NCBI RefSeq assembly: GCF_030345705.1
Contig: NZ_JAUASW010000001.1
Coordinates: 2,976,001-3,040,000 of the forward strand
From: Pelomonas sp. SE-A7
GTDB lineage: Bacteria > Pseudomonadota > Gammaproteobacteria > Burkholderiales > Burkholderiaceae_C
DNA length: 64,000 nucleotides
Direction: 5' to 3'
Part shown: one piece after another, positions 18,803-25,987 of the stretch
Position numbering within the stretch: position 1 is the stretch's first letter
Layout: the number at the start of each line of letters is the position of its first letter
Made by a program: the position numbers and the translations under genes
The notes under the pieces: model-generated
What the model saw: only the letters and a program-made list of their open reading frames with translations
Databases searched by the model: none
What the model was told of the DNA's origin: nothing

Positions 18803-19960
18803 TCAGCGCCGGACGGCAATCAGGACCAGGTCCTGCGTCGCCAGGCTGGCATTGGCCGGGCTGGCCAGCAGCTCGGCCTCGACGATCTCGAAGCCTGCGG
18901 CCGTCACCAGGGCCTGCACCTGCTCCGGCGTGCGCCAGGCGGTGAACATGCGGTCGCCGCTGGCCGAGGTCTCGACCCGTTCCGCCGGCTCGCTGCCGGT
19001 GACGGTGGACAGCAGCAAAGGCGCGCCGGGATTCAGCACGGCTGCCAGGTTGGCCAGGCAGCGTTCGGCGTCAGCCGCCGCCAGGTAGCTCAGGCCGAAG
19101 GCGAAGGCGGCACCGTCGAAGCGGCGGCCCAGCAGCTCCAGCCGGCGGCAATCCCCCAGCACGAAGCTCGCCGCCGGCACCCGCTCGCGAGCCTGAGCCA
19201 GCATCTGGGGCGCCAGGTCGACGCCCAGAACCTGCAGATCAGGTCGGTGGCGGACCGCGAAGCCGCTCACATTGCCGGGCCCACAGGCCAGGTCGAGGAA
19301 GCTTCCGCCCGAGGGCATCCGCGCCAGCAGGCGCCGGTAGTGCGCGTCGTAGTCGGGCAGCAGGAAGTACTTGTCGGCATAGCGGGCGGCATGGCGGTCG
19401 AAAGCCGCCACGGCGAGGCGGTTGCCGTCCTCACGCCCCAATTCGTAGCGGTGCTCAACGCAGGGCTCGCCGCGGAACTCGGTCGCCACGCTGTCCACCC
19501 GGCGCAGGCCCAGCCGCTCCAGCAGGCGGATGCTGGCTTCGTTGCGAGCATCGGTGATGGCGCGGACCCGCTGGACGCCCGTGGCCTCGAAGACCAGCTC
19601 GATCACCGAACGCACGGCCGCCGCCGCCAGGCCCCGGCCCTGCGCGCCGCGCGACAGCGTGAAGCCGACTTCGGCCTCCGTGCCGGTGGCATCGACGAAC
19701 AGGCCGATGTCGCCCAGCAATGCCGAACCCTCTTCGTCGGCAATCGCCAGTTGCACCCAGCCCCCCGGGTTCGGCACGGGCAAGTCAGCCATTTCTGCGA
19801 TGAAGGCAGCGGCCTGCTCGTCCGACATGGCCTGCCAACCCTGGTAGCGGCCCAGTTCGGCATCGCCCCGGTAAGCCTGGAAGGCCGCCAGGTCGCTGGC
19901 CATCAACCGGCGCAGCTGGAAACCGGCACCGCGGCGGGGCAGAAGTTCGTCGGCAAGCAT
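18803..19960 (-). CDS. GNAT acetyltransferase fused to a class I methyltransferase
   Basis: 385 residues from the ATG at 19960; in-frame ATGs at 20011, 20032 and 20047 are also possible and none has a clear ribosome site. Residues 15-175 are a RimJ-type GNAT domain with the acetyl-CoA loop RGAQGRG (104-110) and DARNEASIRLLERLGLRRV. Residues 185-385 are a SAM methyltransferase with motif I FLDLACGPGN (221-230) and VLGVDLAPQMLAQARERV. The fusion predicts both acetylation and methylation of related substrates. It is divergent from the 31-residue peptide gene at 20105. Confidence 0.8.
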   Translation of the reverse strand: MLADELLPRRGAGFQLRRLMASDLAAFQAYRGDAELGRYQGWQAMSDEQAAAFIAEMADLPVPNPGGWVQLAIADEEGSALLGDIGLFVDATGTEAEVGFTLSRGAQGRGLAAAAVRSVIELVFEATGVQRVRAITDARNEASIRLLERLGLRRVDSVATEFRGEPCVEHRYELGREDGNRLAVAAFDRHAARYADKYFLLPDYDAHYRRLLARMPSGGSFLDLACGPGNVSGFAVRHRPDLQVLGVDLAPQMLAQARERVPAASFVLGDCRRLELLGRRFDGAAFAFGLSYLAAADAERCLANLAAVLNPGAPLLLSTVTGSEPAERVETSASGDRMFTAWRTPEQVQALVTAAGFEIVEAELLASPANASLATQDLVLIAVRR

Positions 19961-20033
19961 CGGCGCATTGTTCAACAGCCGGGCCGGGCCCTCGGTTCGA
20001 ATCACGCACATGACGCCATGCGCAGAATGCATA

Positions 20034-20070
20034 GGGTTAACCCGCATGATCTAGGTAGTTTCCCTAGAAT
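20034..20070 (+). promoter_or_regulatory. Dyads and probable promoter ahead of the 31-residue gene
   Basis: A perfect palindrome GGGTTAACCC (20034-20043) is followed by an inverted repeat, CTAGG (20051-20055) and CCTAG (20063-20067), spaced by seven bases. A good -10 box, TAGAAT (20065-20070), overlaps the second arm, but no matching -35 is seen. This layout suggests a promoter controlled by a dimeric regulator. It lies between the divergent GNAT-methyltransferase and small-peptide genes. Confidence 0.5.
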
Positions 20071-20104
20071 GCCGCCATTCGCAACGCAAAGAGGAGATAG
20101 AAAA

Positions 20105-20200
20105 ATGGAACTGCTGATCGTGAGCCTGACCCTGACGGCCGTCGCCCTGGTGGGCCAGCTGAAGGACCTGGTCGATACCGACGCCGCCGCCGCCCTGTAA
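20105..20200 (+). CDS. 31-residue small membrane protein
   Basis: A tiny gene with full expression signals: AGAGGAG about 8 bases before the ATG, 31 codons, TAA stop, then a rho-independent terminator at 20226-20248. The peptide has one hydrophobic segment (ELLIVSLTLTAVALVGQL) and a short acidic tail (KDLVDTD plus alanines). It is probably a single-pass inner-membrane small protein. No family recognised. It is separate from the MBL hydrolase downstream because the terminator intervenes. Confidence 0.7.
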   Translation: MELLIVSLTLTAVALVGQLKDLVDTDAAAAL

Positions 20201-20225
20201 GCTGCGCGACGCACCGATGGCAAGC

Positions 20226-20248
20226 AAGCCTCCTCCGGGAGGCTTTTT
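20226..20248 (+). terminator. Terminator of the 31-residue gene
   Basis: AAGCCTCC (20226-20233), loop TCCG, GGAGGCTT (20238-20245), running into TTTTT. A strong intrinsic terminator 26 bases after the small-gene stop. Confidence 0.9.
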
Positions 20249-20297
20249 CATTGGTGCGTGCCACCATGCTGCCCGTCCAGACCGTCCGCCCCCTGCC

Positions 20298-20939
20298 ATG
20301 TCCCTGCGCTACCAGACCCTGCCCGTCACCGCCTTCCAGCAGAACTGTTCCATCGTCTGGTGCGACCAGACTCTGGAGGCGGCCGTCATCGACCCGGGTG
20401 GCGAACTGCCTCGGCTGCTGGACTTCGTGAAGCGCCAGGGCCTGAGCCTCAAGGCGATCTGGCTGACCCATGCGCATATCGACCATGCCGGCGGCACCGG
20501 CGAGCTGGCCCGCCAGCTGGGCCTGCCCATCATTGGCCCGCACCACGGCGATCAGTTCTGGATCACCGGCCTGCCGCAGCAGAGCGCGATGTTCGGCTTT
20601 CCGCCGGCCGAGCCCTTCACGCCCACCCGCTGGCTGGAGGACGGCGACCAGGTCACGATCGGCCAGGAAACGCTGGACGTGCGGCACTGCCCCGGCCATA
20701 CCCCCGGCCATGTGGTCTTTCATTCGGTCTCGGCCCGCCGCGCCTTCGTCGGCGATGTGCTGTTCGCCGGCGGCATCGGCCGAACCGACTTTCCCGGCGG
20801 CAGCCACGGCGAGCTGATCCGCTCGATCACCGAAAGGCTCTGGCCCATGGGTGACGACACGGTCTTCATTCCCGGACACGGACCCGAGAGCAGCTTCGGT
20901 ACCGAGCGGCGGACCAACCCATATGTGGGCATGCGGTAA
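20298..20939 (+). CDS. MBL-fold metallo-hydrolase (glyoxalase II/YcbL-like)
   Basis: 213 residues from the ATG at 20298; an in-frame start at 20217 lies before the upstream terminator. The zinc motif THAHIDHAGG gives His58, His60, Asp62 and His63. Further ligands are in CPGHTPGHVVFH, FVGDVLFAGGIGRTDF and the terminal FIPGHGPES. The short form lacking the glyoxalase II C-terminal domain matches YcbL-type thioester hydrolases; a role with glutathione thioesters is likely but not proven. Confidence 0.87.
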   Translation: MSLRYQTLPVTAFQQNCSIVWCDQTLEAAVIDPGGELPRLLDFVKRQGLSLKAIWLTHAHIDHAGGTGELARQLGLPIIGPHHGDQFWITGLPQQSAMFGFPPAEPFTPTRWLEDGDQVTIGQETLDVRHCPGHTPGHVVFHSVSARRAFVGDVLFAGGIGRTDFPGGSHGELIRSITERLWPMGDDTVFIPGHGPESSFGTERRTNPYVGMR

Positions 20940-21015
20940 CGCTGATCGCACAAGGTAAATTCCTCACAGGCAAGTCCAGCAACAATCACCGCTGGAGGCC
21001 CGCGGGCCCACCTAC

Positions 21016-21058
21016 TCTCTCCCCCGCGCCAGTGTCGTTGGGGCGCAGGGAGAGAACA
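21016..21058 (+). promoter_or_regulatory. Hairpin burying the ribosome binding site of the LuxR gene
   Basis: TCTCTCCC (21016-21023) pairs with GGGAGAGA (21048-21055), and GCGCC (21026-21030) with GGCGC (21042-21046), enclosing an 11-base loop. The right arm contains the Shine-Dalgarno GGGAG of the LuxR-family gene and ends 3 bases before its ATG. If formed in mRNA, this 13-bp structure would block initiation. A GC palindrome, GGCCCGCGGGCC, lies just upstream (about 20997-21008). Confidence 0.6.
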
Positions 21059-21727
21059 ATGATCACCACCGACCACCTGTCGCCAGCGCCGCGCAACGCC
21101 GGGGCCGGCTACTGGTCCCAGGCAGAGCGGCGCAGCGCCGACTCGCTGAGCAGCCACTGGCTGAGCCTGGTGCTCGATGAGCTGGACTACGGCCTGCTCG
21201 TGGTCGACCAGCTTGGCCGCGTGCTGCAGAGCAATGCCGCCGCCCGCCAGGTGCTGACCACGGGCCGGCATCCACTGGAGCTGCTTGGCAATCAGCTGCA
21301 AGTCCGCCACGCCAAGGATGCCCAACCGCTGTTCGCTGCGCTGACCGCCGCTGAGACTCAGGGCCGGCGCTGCCTGTTGCGGCTGGGCGAGGACGATGCC
21401 CAGGCCAACGTCGTGCTGGTGCCGCTGAACCGCCAGGTTTCCCAAGCCGCCGTGCTGCTGGCGCTGGAGCGCCCGGCTTTGTGTGGCGAGCTGGCCGCCC
21501 AGTGGTTCGCACTGCGCTATGGATTGACCCCCACCGAGACCGAGGTGCTCAAGGCCCTGGGGGCCGGTGAACCGCCGACAGCCATCGCCACCCGGCAAGG
21601 CGTGGCCATCTCGACCGTGCGGACGCAGATCCAGAGCATCCGCGCCAAGTCCGGTGCGCAAAGCATCCGCGAGTTGCTGCACCAGCTCGCCGTGCTGCCG
21701 CCGCTGGCCTCGGCCTTGCGCCTCTGA
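21059..21727 (+). CDS. LuxR family transcriptional regulator
   Basis: 222 residues from the ATG at 21059. An in-frame GTG at 21032 would place the start inside the hairpin loop, so it is less likely. The N-terminal about 150 residues look PAS-like (LDYGLLVVDQLGRVLQSNAA). The C-terminal LuxR HTH (about 155-215) reads FALRYGLTPTETEVLKALGA, then TAIATRQGVAISTVRTQIQS. Many such proteins in this order occur next to a Crp-type regulator, as here. No autoinducer domain is seen; the signal is unknown. Confidence 0.85.
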   Translation: MITTDHLSPAPRNAGAGYWSQAERRSADSLSSHWLSLVLDELDYGLLVVDQLGRVLQSNAAARQVLTTGRHPLELLGNQLQVRHAKDAQPLFAALTAAETQGRRCLLRLGEDDAQANVVLVPLNRQVSQAAVLLALERPALCGELAAQWFALRYGLTPTETEVLKALGAGEPPTAIATRQGVAISTVRTQIQSIRAKSGAQSIRELLHQLAVLPPLASALRL

Positions 21728-21756
21728 CCCGCCACCCAGACAAGGGCCTGCCCTGC

Positions 21757-21819
21757 TTGTGACCAACCACAGCCCCTGCCTACACTCGGCACGCGGGTCG
21801 GGCAAAGCCTGACCCCGCG
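21757..21819 (+). promoter_or_regulatory. Promoter and leader hairpin of the Crp-type gene
   Basis: A sigma-70-like promoter, TTGTGA (21757-21762), 18 bases, TACACT (21781-21786), places the transcript start near 21793. The short leader then folds as CGCGGGTC (21792-21799) with GACCCCGCG (21811-21819, one bulge), ending 5 bases before the ATG. Confidence 0.5.
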
Positions 21820-21824
21820 ACTGC

Positions 21825-22457
21825 ATGGAGCAAGTGATCGCCCCCGATCCGGACCTGGCCCTGCTGCCACCCACGCTGCGCGCGCTGGCCAGCCGCGGTG
21901 TGCTGCGCGCCTACCGCAAGGGCACGCTCTTGATCGAGGAAGGCGAGCAGGGCGACAGCCTCTACCTGATCGTCTCCGGGCGGCTGCGCGCCTATGGCGG
22001 CGACGGCCGCGGCCGCGAGATCACCTATGGCGTCTACGGCCCCGGCGAGTATGTCGGCGAGCTGAGCCTCGACGGCGGCCCACGCTCGGCCAGCGTGATC
22101 ACCGAAGAGGCCAGCCGCTGCGTGATGCTGACCCGCGCCAGCCTGCTGACCCACATGGCCATGCATCCGGATTTCGCGCTGGAGATCCTGACCAAGGTGA
22201 TCCAGCGCACCCGCGCCGCGACACAGGCGATCAAGCAGCTGGCGCTGAACGACGTCTACGGCCGGCTCAAGGCACTGCTGGACAGCGGCGAACCCGAGCG
22301 CGGGCCGCGGCTCACCCATCAGGCCATGGCCCAGCGCCTGGGCTGCTCGCGCGAGATGGTGTCGCGCCTGCTCAAGGACCTGGAAACCGGCGGTTATCTG
22401 GAACGGCTCACCGCAGGCCGCTACCGCATCCTCAAGCCGCTGCCCTCGCGCTGGTAA
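21825..22457 (+). CDS. Crp/Fnr family transcriptional regulator
   Basis: 210 residues. A cyclic-nucleotide-binding fold (about 20-135; LIEEGEQGDSLYLIVSGRLR, GPGEYVGELSLDGGPRSASV) is followed by a Crp-type HTH (LTHQAMAQRLGCSREMVSRL, LKDLETGGYLE). It has no N-terminal cysteine cluster, so it is not an FNR oxygen sensor. The GELSLDGGPRSA stretch resembles the cAMP phosphate-binding cassette, so cAMP or c-di-GMP binding is possible. It is a separate unit 97 bases after the LuxR gene. Confidence 0.87.
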   Translation: MEQVIAPDPDLALLPPTLRALASRGVLRAYRKGTLLIEEGEQGDSLYLIVSGRLRAYGGDGRGREITYGVYGPGEYVGELSLDGGPRSASVITEEASRCVMLTRASLLTHMAMHPDFALEILTKVIQRTRAATQAIKQLALNDVYGRLKALLDSGEPERGPRLTHQAMAQRLGCSREMVSRLLKDLETGGYLERLTAGRYRILKPLPSRW

Positions 22458-22461
22458 CCGG

Positions 22462-23328
22462 TCACTTGAGCGGAGCCGCCACCTCGAAGCGCTGCGGCGG
22501 CTTGGCAGATCGCTCGTACAGGCCCTGCACCTTGGGGATGTTGGCCTGGATGTCGCGGATCCGCTCCTTGCTGGGCGGGTGGGTCGAGAACCACTTGGGC
22601 GGCGCGCCCTTGGCGGCCTGGTTCATCTTCTCCCACAGGCTCACGCCGGCCGACGGGTCGTAGCCGGCGCGGGCCGCCAGCTCCAGGCCGACCAGGTCGG
22701 CCTCGCTTTCGTCCTCGCGGCTGAAACCCAGCTTGGTCAGCTCGCCAATGCCGCCGGCCACCGTGCGACCCAGGTCGCCCAGGCCCAGCAGGGCCGAGAT
22801 GCCGGACACCGCGACATTGGTCGACATCGACTTGCCGATGCGCTCCCGCGCATGCTCGCGCAAGGCATGGGCGACCTCGTGGCCCATGATCATGGCCACC
22901 TCGTCGTCGCTCAGCTTGAGTTTCTCGAGGATGCCGTAATAGAAGGCAATCTTGCCGCCCGGCATGCAGAAGGCATTGAGCTGCGGACTGACGACGATCT
23001 GCACCGCCCATTTCCAGTCCTTGGCCCGCGAATTCCAGGGCATGGCCTGGGGAATGATGCGTTTGGCAATCTCGCGCAGCCGGCGCGACTGCGGATGATC
23101 GGCCGGCAGCAAGGCGTTCTGGCGCTGTGCCTCGCCCAGCAGCTGCTGATACTGCTGCGAGGCCGAAGCCTCGAGCTGGTCGGCCGGCACCAGCTTGGCC
23201 CAGCGGCTGGTGGAGCCGACCTCCACCCCCTCGCGCGCCGACGCCGGCACCAGGGCAACAGCAAGCAGGCCGGCCACCAGCAAGCGACGCGAGGACAGGG
23301 ATTCAGGGCGGGCAGTGGTCTTGGACAT
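22462..23328 (-). CDS. M48 family periplasmic metalloprotease
   Basis: 288 residues from the ATG at 23328; longer in-frame starts run into the divergent flavin reductase region. An N-terminal export signal (RRLLVAGLLAVALVPASA) is followed by a zinc peptidase domain with HEVAH (150-154) and the downstream glutamate ligand in EDESEADLVGLELAARAGYD. It resembles the BepA/LoiP group of quality-control proteases, without the TPR region of BepA. Likely role: cleaving misfolded envelope proteins. Confidence 0.88.
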   Translation of the reverse strand: MSKTTARPESLSSRRLLVAGLLAVALVPASAREGVEVGSTSRWAKLVPADQLEASASQQYQQLLGEAQRQNALLPADHPQSRRLREIAKRIIPQAMPWNSRAKDWKWAVQIVVSPQLNAFCMPGGKIAFYYGILEKLKLSDDEVAMIMGHEVAHALREHARERIGKSMSTNVAVSGISALLGLGDLGRTVAGGIGELTKLGFSREDESEADLVGLELAARAGYDPSAGVSLWEKMNQAAKGAPPKWFSTHPPSKERIRDIQANIPKVQGLYERSAKPPQRFEVAAPLK

Positions 23329-23386
23329 GGCCGCATTCTGCGACAGGCCGCAGGCCCTTCGCCCAGGCCCGACAATAGCGCCCATC

Positions 23387-23878
23387 ATGCTGATGCCTGC
23401 GCCCGACGCCCTCGCCTTCCGCTCCGCCCTGGGCATGTTCGCCACCGGCGTGACCGTGATCACCGCGCGCGCGGCCGACGGCAGCCTGGTGGGCCTCACC
23501 GCCAACTCCTTCAACTCGGTGTCGCTGTCGCCGCCGCTGGTGCTGTGGAGCCTGGCCAGGCAGGCCGGCTCGCTGCCGGTGTTCAGCCGCGGCTCGCATT
23601 ACGCGATCAACATCCTGGCGGCCGAGCAGAAGGAGCTGGCCCAGCGCTTCGCCACCCGCGACATCGACCGCTTCGCCGGCCTGCAGTTCCGAGAAGGCGC
23701 CGGCGGCGCGCCGGTGCTGGACGGCGTGGCCGCCTGGTTCGAATGCGCCAACCGCAGCCAGTACGAGGAAGGCGACCATGTCATCTTCGTCGGCGAGGTC
23801 GAGAACTGTGGCCGGCGCGAAGCCGCCCAGCCGCTGATCTTCCACGGTGGCCGCTACTACACCGAGCTGCCGCTCTGA
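23387..23878 (+). CDS. Flavin reductase family protein
   Basis: 163 residues from the ATG at 23387 (a second ATG at 23393 is equally good). A flavin reductase-like split-barrel with FRSALGMFATGVTVITARA, LTANSFNSVSLSPPLVLWSL and HYAINILAAEQKELAQRFA. This is the HpaC/ActVB type that reduces FMN or FAD with NAD(P)H and usually supplies a two-component monooxygenase. No monooxygenase gene is adjacent. It is divergent from the M48 protease with 58 bases between. Confidence 0.88.
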   Translation: MLMPAPDALAFRSALGMFATGVTVITARAADGSLVGLTANSFNSVSLSPPLVLWSLARQAGSLPVFSRGSHYAINILAAEQKELAQRFATRDIDRFAGLQFREGAGGAPVLDGVAAWFECANRSQYEEGDHVIFVGEVENCGRREAAQPLIFHGGRYYTELPL

Positions 23879-23890
23879 GGCGACGGCCAC

Positions 23891-25975
23891 TCAGAACGCC
23901 AGCAGCAACTGAGCCCGCAACTGCCGCCGCGCCAGCGGAAAGTCGAAGCGGGCATTGCCCGGCGCCGGGCTGGGCTCGCGGGCATCGGCATCGAACAGGT
24001 TGTCCACCGCCAGCAGCAGGCTCCAGCCACCGCCCAGCTCGGGACTGCGCAGGCTCAGGTCGGTCAGGGTGTAGTCGGCCACCGGCGGCCGGGCATCGCC
24101 GGCCGCGCGCTTGCGGCCAGCCACATGACGGGCCTGCGCCTGCAGATGCCAGTCGGCCGGCAAGGCCAGATCCAGGCCCAGGCGCAGCAGGCGGCTCGGC
24201 ACCTCGGCCACGGGCAGGCCGGCATCGGCATCGTGTGAACGCTGCCAGGCCAGCGCCGACTGCAGCTGGGCGCCCGGCATGAACTGCCAGCGCAGCTCGG
24301 CTTCCAGCCCCTTGCCGCGCTGGCGACCCTCGTTCTGCGCGGTGTTGCCGGTGGCCGGATTGACGTTGGGCACGAAGCGGATCAGCTCGCTCATGCGGTA
24401 GCGGAACAGGTTCAGCGTGGCACCCAGCCGCTCGCTCGGATGCCAGTCCAGCGCCAGCTCGGTCGTGCCGATGCGCTCCGGCGTGATGGCCGGATTGCCG
24501 AGCGCGACCGGATTGTTGCGGATATGGGCCTCGACGAAGGACGGGGCCCGGAACGCCTGGCCGTGCATCAGCTTGGCGGTCAGCTGCTGGCTGGCCTCCC
24601 AGACCAGGGCCACGCGAGGGTTGGTGGTGCTGCCGAAGTCCGAATAGCGGTCATGCCGCAGCCCGGCAGTCAGGGTCCAGTCACGAGCCAGGCTCCATTC
24701 GTCCTGCAGCAGCGCATAGACCAGGCGGCGCGAATGCCTGTCCATGAACAGGCCGTCGGCGCTGCGGGCATCGACCACCGCGCCCAGCGGCGCCGGAAAC
24801 AGGCCCACGCCGGGCAGCAGCACGAAGCTGAAGTTCTTGAGCTCGCGGGTCTTGTCCACGCCGGCCAGCTGCCAGCCCAGGCCCCAGCGCAGGCGGTGGC
24901 CGGTCCAGCCGCTCCAGCTCAGGTCCAGCGAGGCGTTCAGGAGCCGGATATCGAAGCCGGGTGCACCCACCATGCCCTGCGGGTAGAGGCCGCCGAACGC
25001 GCCGGCCGGAAACAGCGTGTAGTAGCCATCGAACGAGCTCCACTGGCCGCCCAGATGGCTCTCCAGCAGCAGGTCGCTGGCCAGGTCTTCACGCTGCTGA
25101 GCCAGGTCCAGCGTCGTCAGGCGGCTGCGCAGCCGGTCCTGCGGCGCGAGAGCGCCAGCCAGGCCCGGACCGGAGCCGAGCAGGTCGCGCGCCTTGTGGC
25201 GTGTCCGCAGCGTCCAGGCCCCCTCGGCCAGGTCCAGCGCGGCGTCGCGGCTCTCGCTCTGCATCCGCATCGCCGCCGGCGCCAGCGAGGCATGGCTGCC
25301 GAACAGCGCATCGAGCGCGGACTGGGCATCGGCCTCGATACGTTCGTCGGGCCCGTCGCTGCGGGCCAGGCGCAGCGACGCCCCGACATGGCCGCCCTGC
25401 CAATCACGCCCCCATTGCAGGCTGCCGGCCCGGCCCCGGCGCGAAGCCAGTTGAACGCCGATCCGGGTGCCGGGGGACGCGGCCTTGGTGGTGATGCTGA
25501 TCACGCCGGAAAAGGCGTCGGCGCCATACAGCGCAGAGCCCGGCCCGCGCACGACCTCGACCCGTTCTATGGTGTCCACCGGCATGTCCACCCACAGTGT
25601 CTCGGCCGAGCCGAAATAGATGGACTGCCGGCGCACGCCGTCGATCAGCACCAGCAGCTGCGGGCTGTAGTCGTGACTGATGCCGCGCAGCTGGTACTTG
25701 GGTTCGTAGGCGAAGGGCGAGCGCGAGACATGCAGGCCCGGCACCCGCTCCAGCACCTCGCGCAGGTCGGCCGCACCCATCGCCCGGATGTCGGCCGCGG
25801 TGAACACACTGGCCACCGCCGGCGCACGGTGCAGCGGCTGGCGGCTGCCCGTGGCAACCCGCACCATGGCGGCGTCGCCCCAGACCTGGGCCAGTTCCTG
25901 CTCCTCGCTGCTCTGGGCCCAGGCCGAGGAAGCTGCCAGGGCCAGCAGCAGACAGACGGACGTCGACTTGCTCAT
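23891..25975 (-). CDS. TonB-dependent outer-membrane receptor
   Basis: 694 residues with signal peptide (MSKSTSVCLLLALAASSAWA). The plug domain begins near residue 45 (VASVFTAADIRAMGAADLRE) and includes LVLIDGVRR and RVEVVRGPGSALYGADAFSG. The beta-barrel ends in a terminal aromatic (LRAQLLLAF), as expected for Bam recognition. It imports an unknown ligand using TonB energy. It lies 12 bases after the sensor kinase and 3' of the binding-like protein, in one apparent operon. Confidence 0.9.
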   Translation of the reverse strand: MSKSTSVCLLLALAASSAWAQSSEEQELAQVWGDAAMVRVATGSRQPLHRAPAVASVFTAADIRAMGAADLREVLERVPGLHVSRSPFAYEPKYQLRGISHDYSPQLLVLIDGVRRQSIYFGSAETLWVDMPVDTIERVEVVRGPGSALYGADAFSGVISITTKAASPGTRIGVQLASRRGRAGSLQWGRDWQGGHVGASLRLARSDGPDERIEADAQSALDALFGSHASLAPAAMRMQSESRDAALDLAEGAWTLRTRHKARDLLGSGPGLAGALAPQDRLRSRLTTLDLAQQREDLASDLLLESHLGGQWSSFDGYYTLFPAGAFGGLYPQGMVGAPGFDIRLLNASLDLSWSGWTGHRLRWGLGWQLAGVDKTRELKNFSFVLLPGVGLFPAPLGAVVDARSADGLFMDRHSRRLVYALLQDEWSLARDWTLTAGLRHDRYSDFGSTTNPRVALVWEASQQLTAKLMHGQAFRAPSFVEAHIRNNPVALGNPAITPERIGTTELALDWHPSERLGATLNLFRYRMSELIRFVPNVNPATGNTAQNEGRQRGKGLEAELRWQFMPGAQLQSALAWQRSHDADAGLPVAEVPSRLLRLGLDLALPADWHLQAQARHVAGRKRAAGDARPPVADYTLTDLSLRSPELGGGWSLLLAVDNLFDADAREPSPAPGNARFDFPLARRQLRAQLLLAF

Positions 25976-25987
25976 GGGGACGACTCC

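Noticed and set aside
20217..20297. Earlier start for the MBL hydrolase
   Set aside because: It would begin inside the terminator of the preceding small gene; the ATG at 20298 starts the normal family N-terminus.
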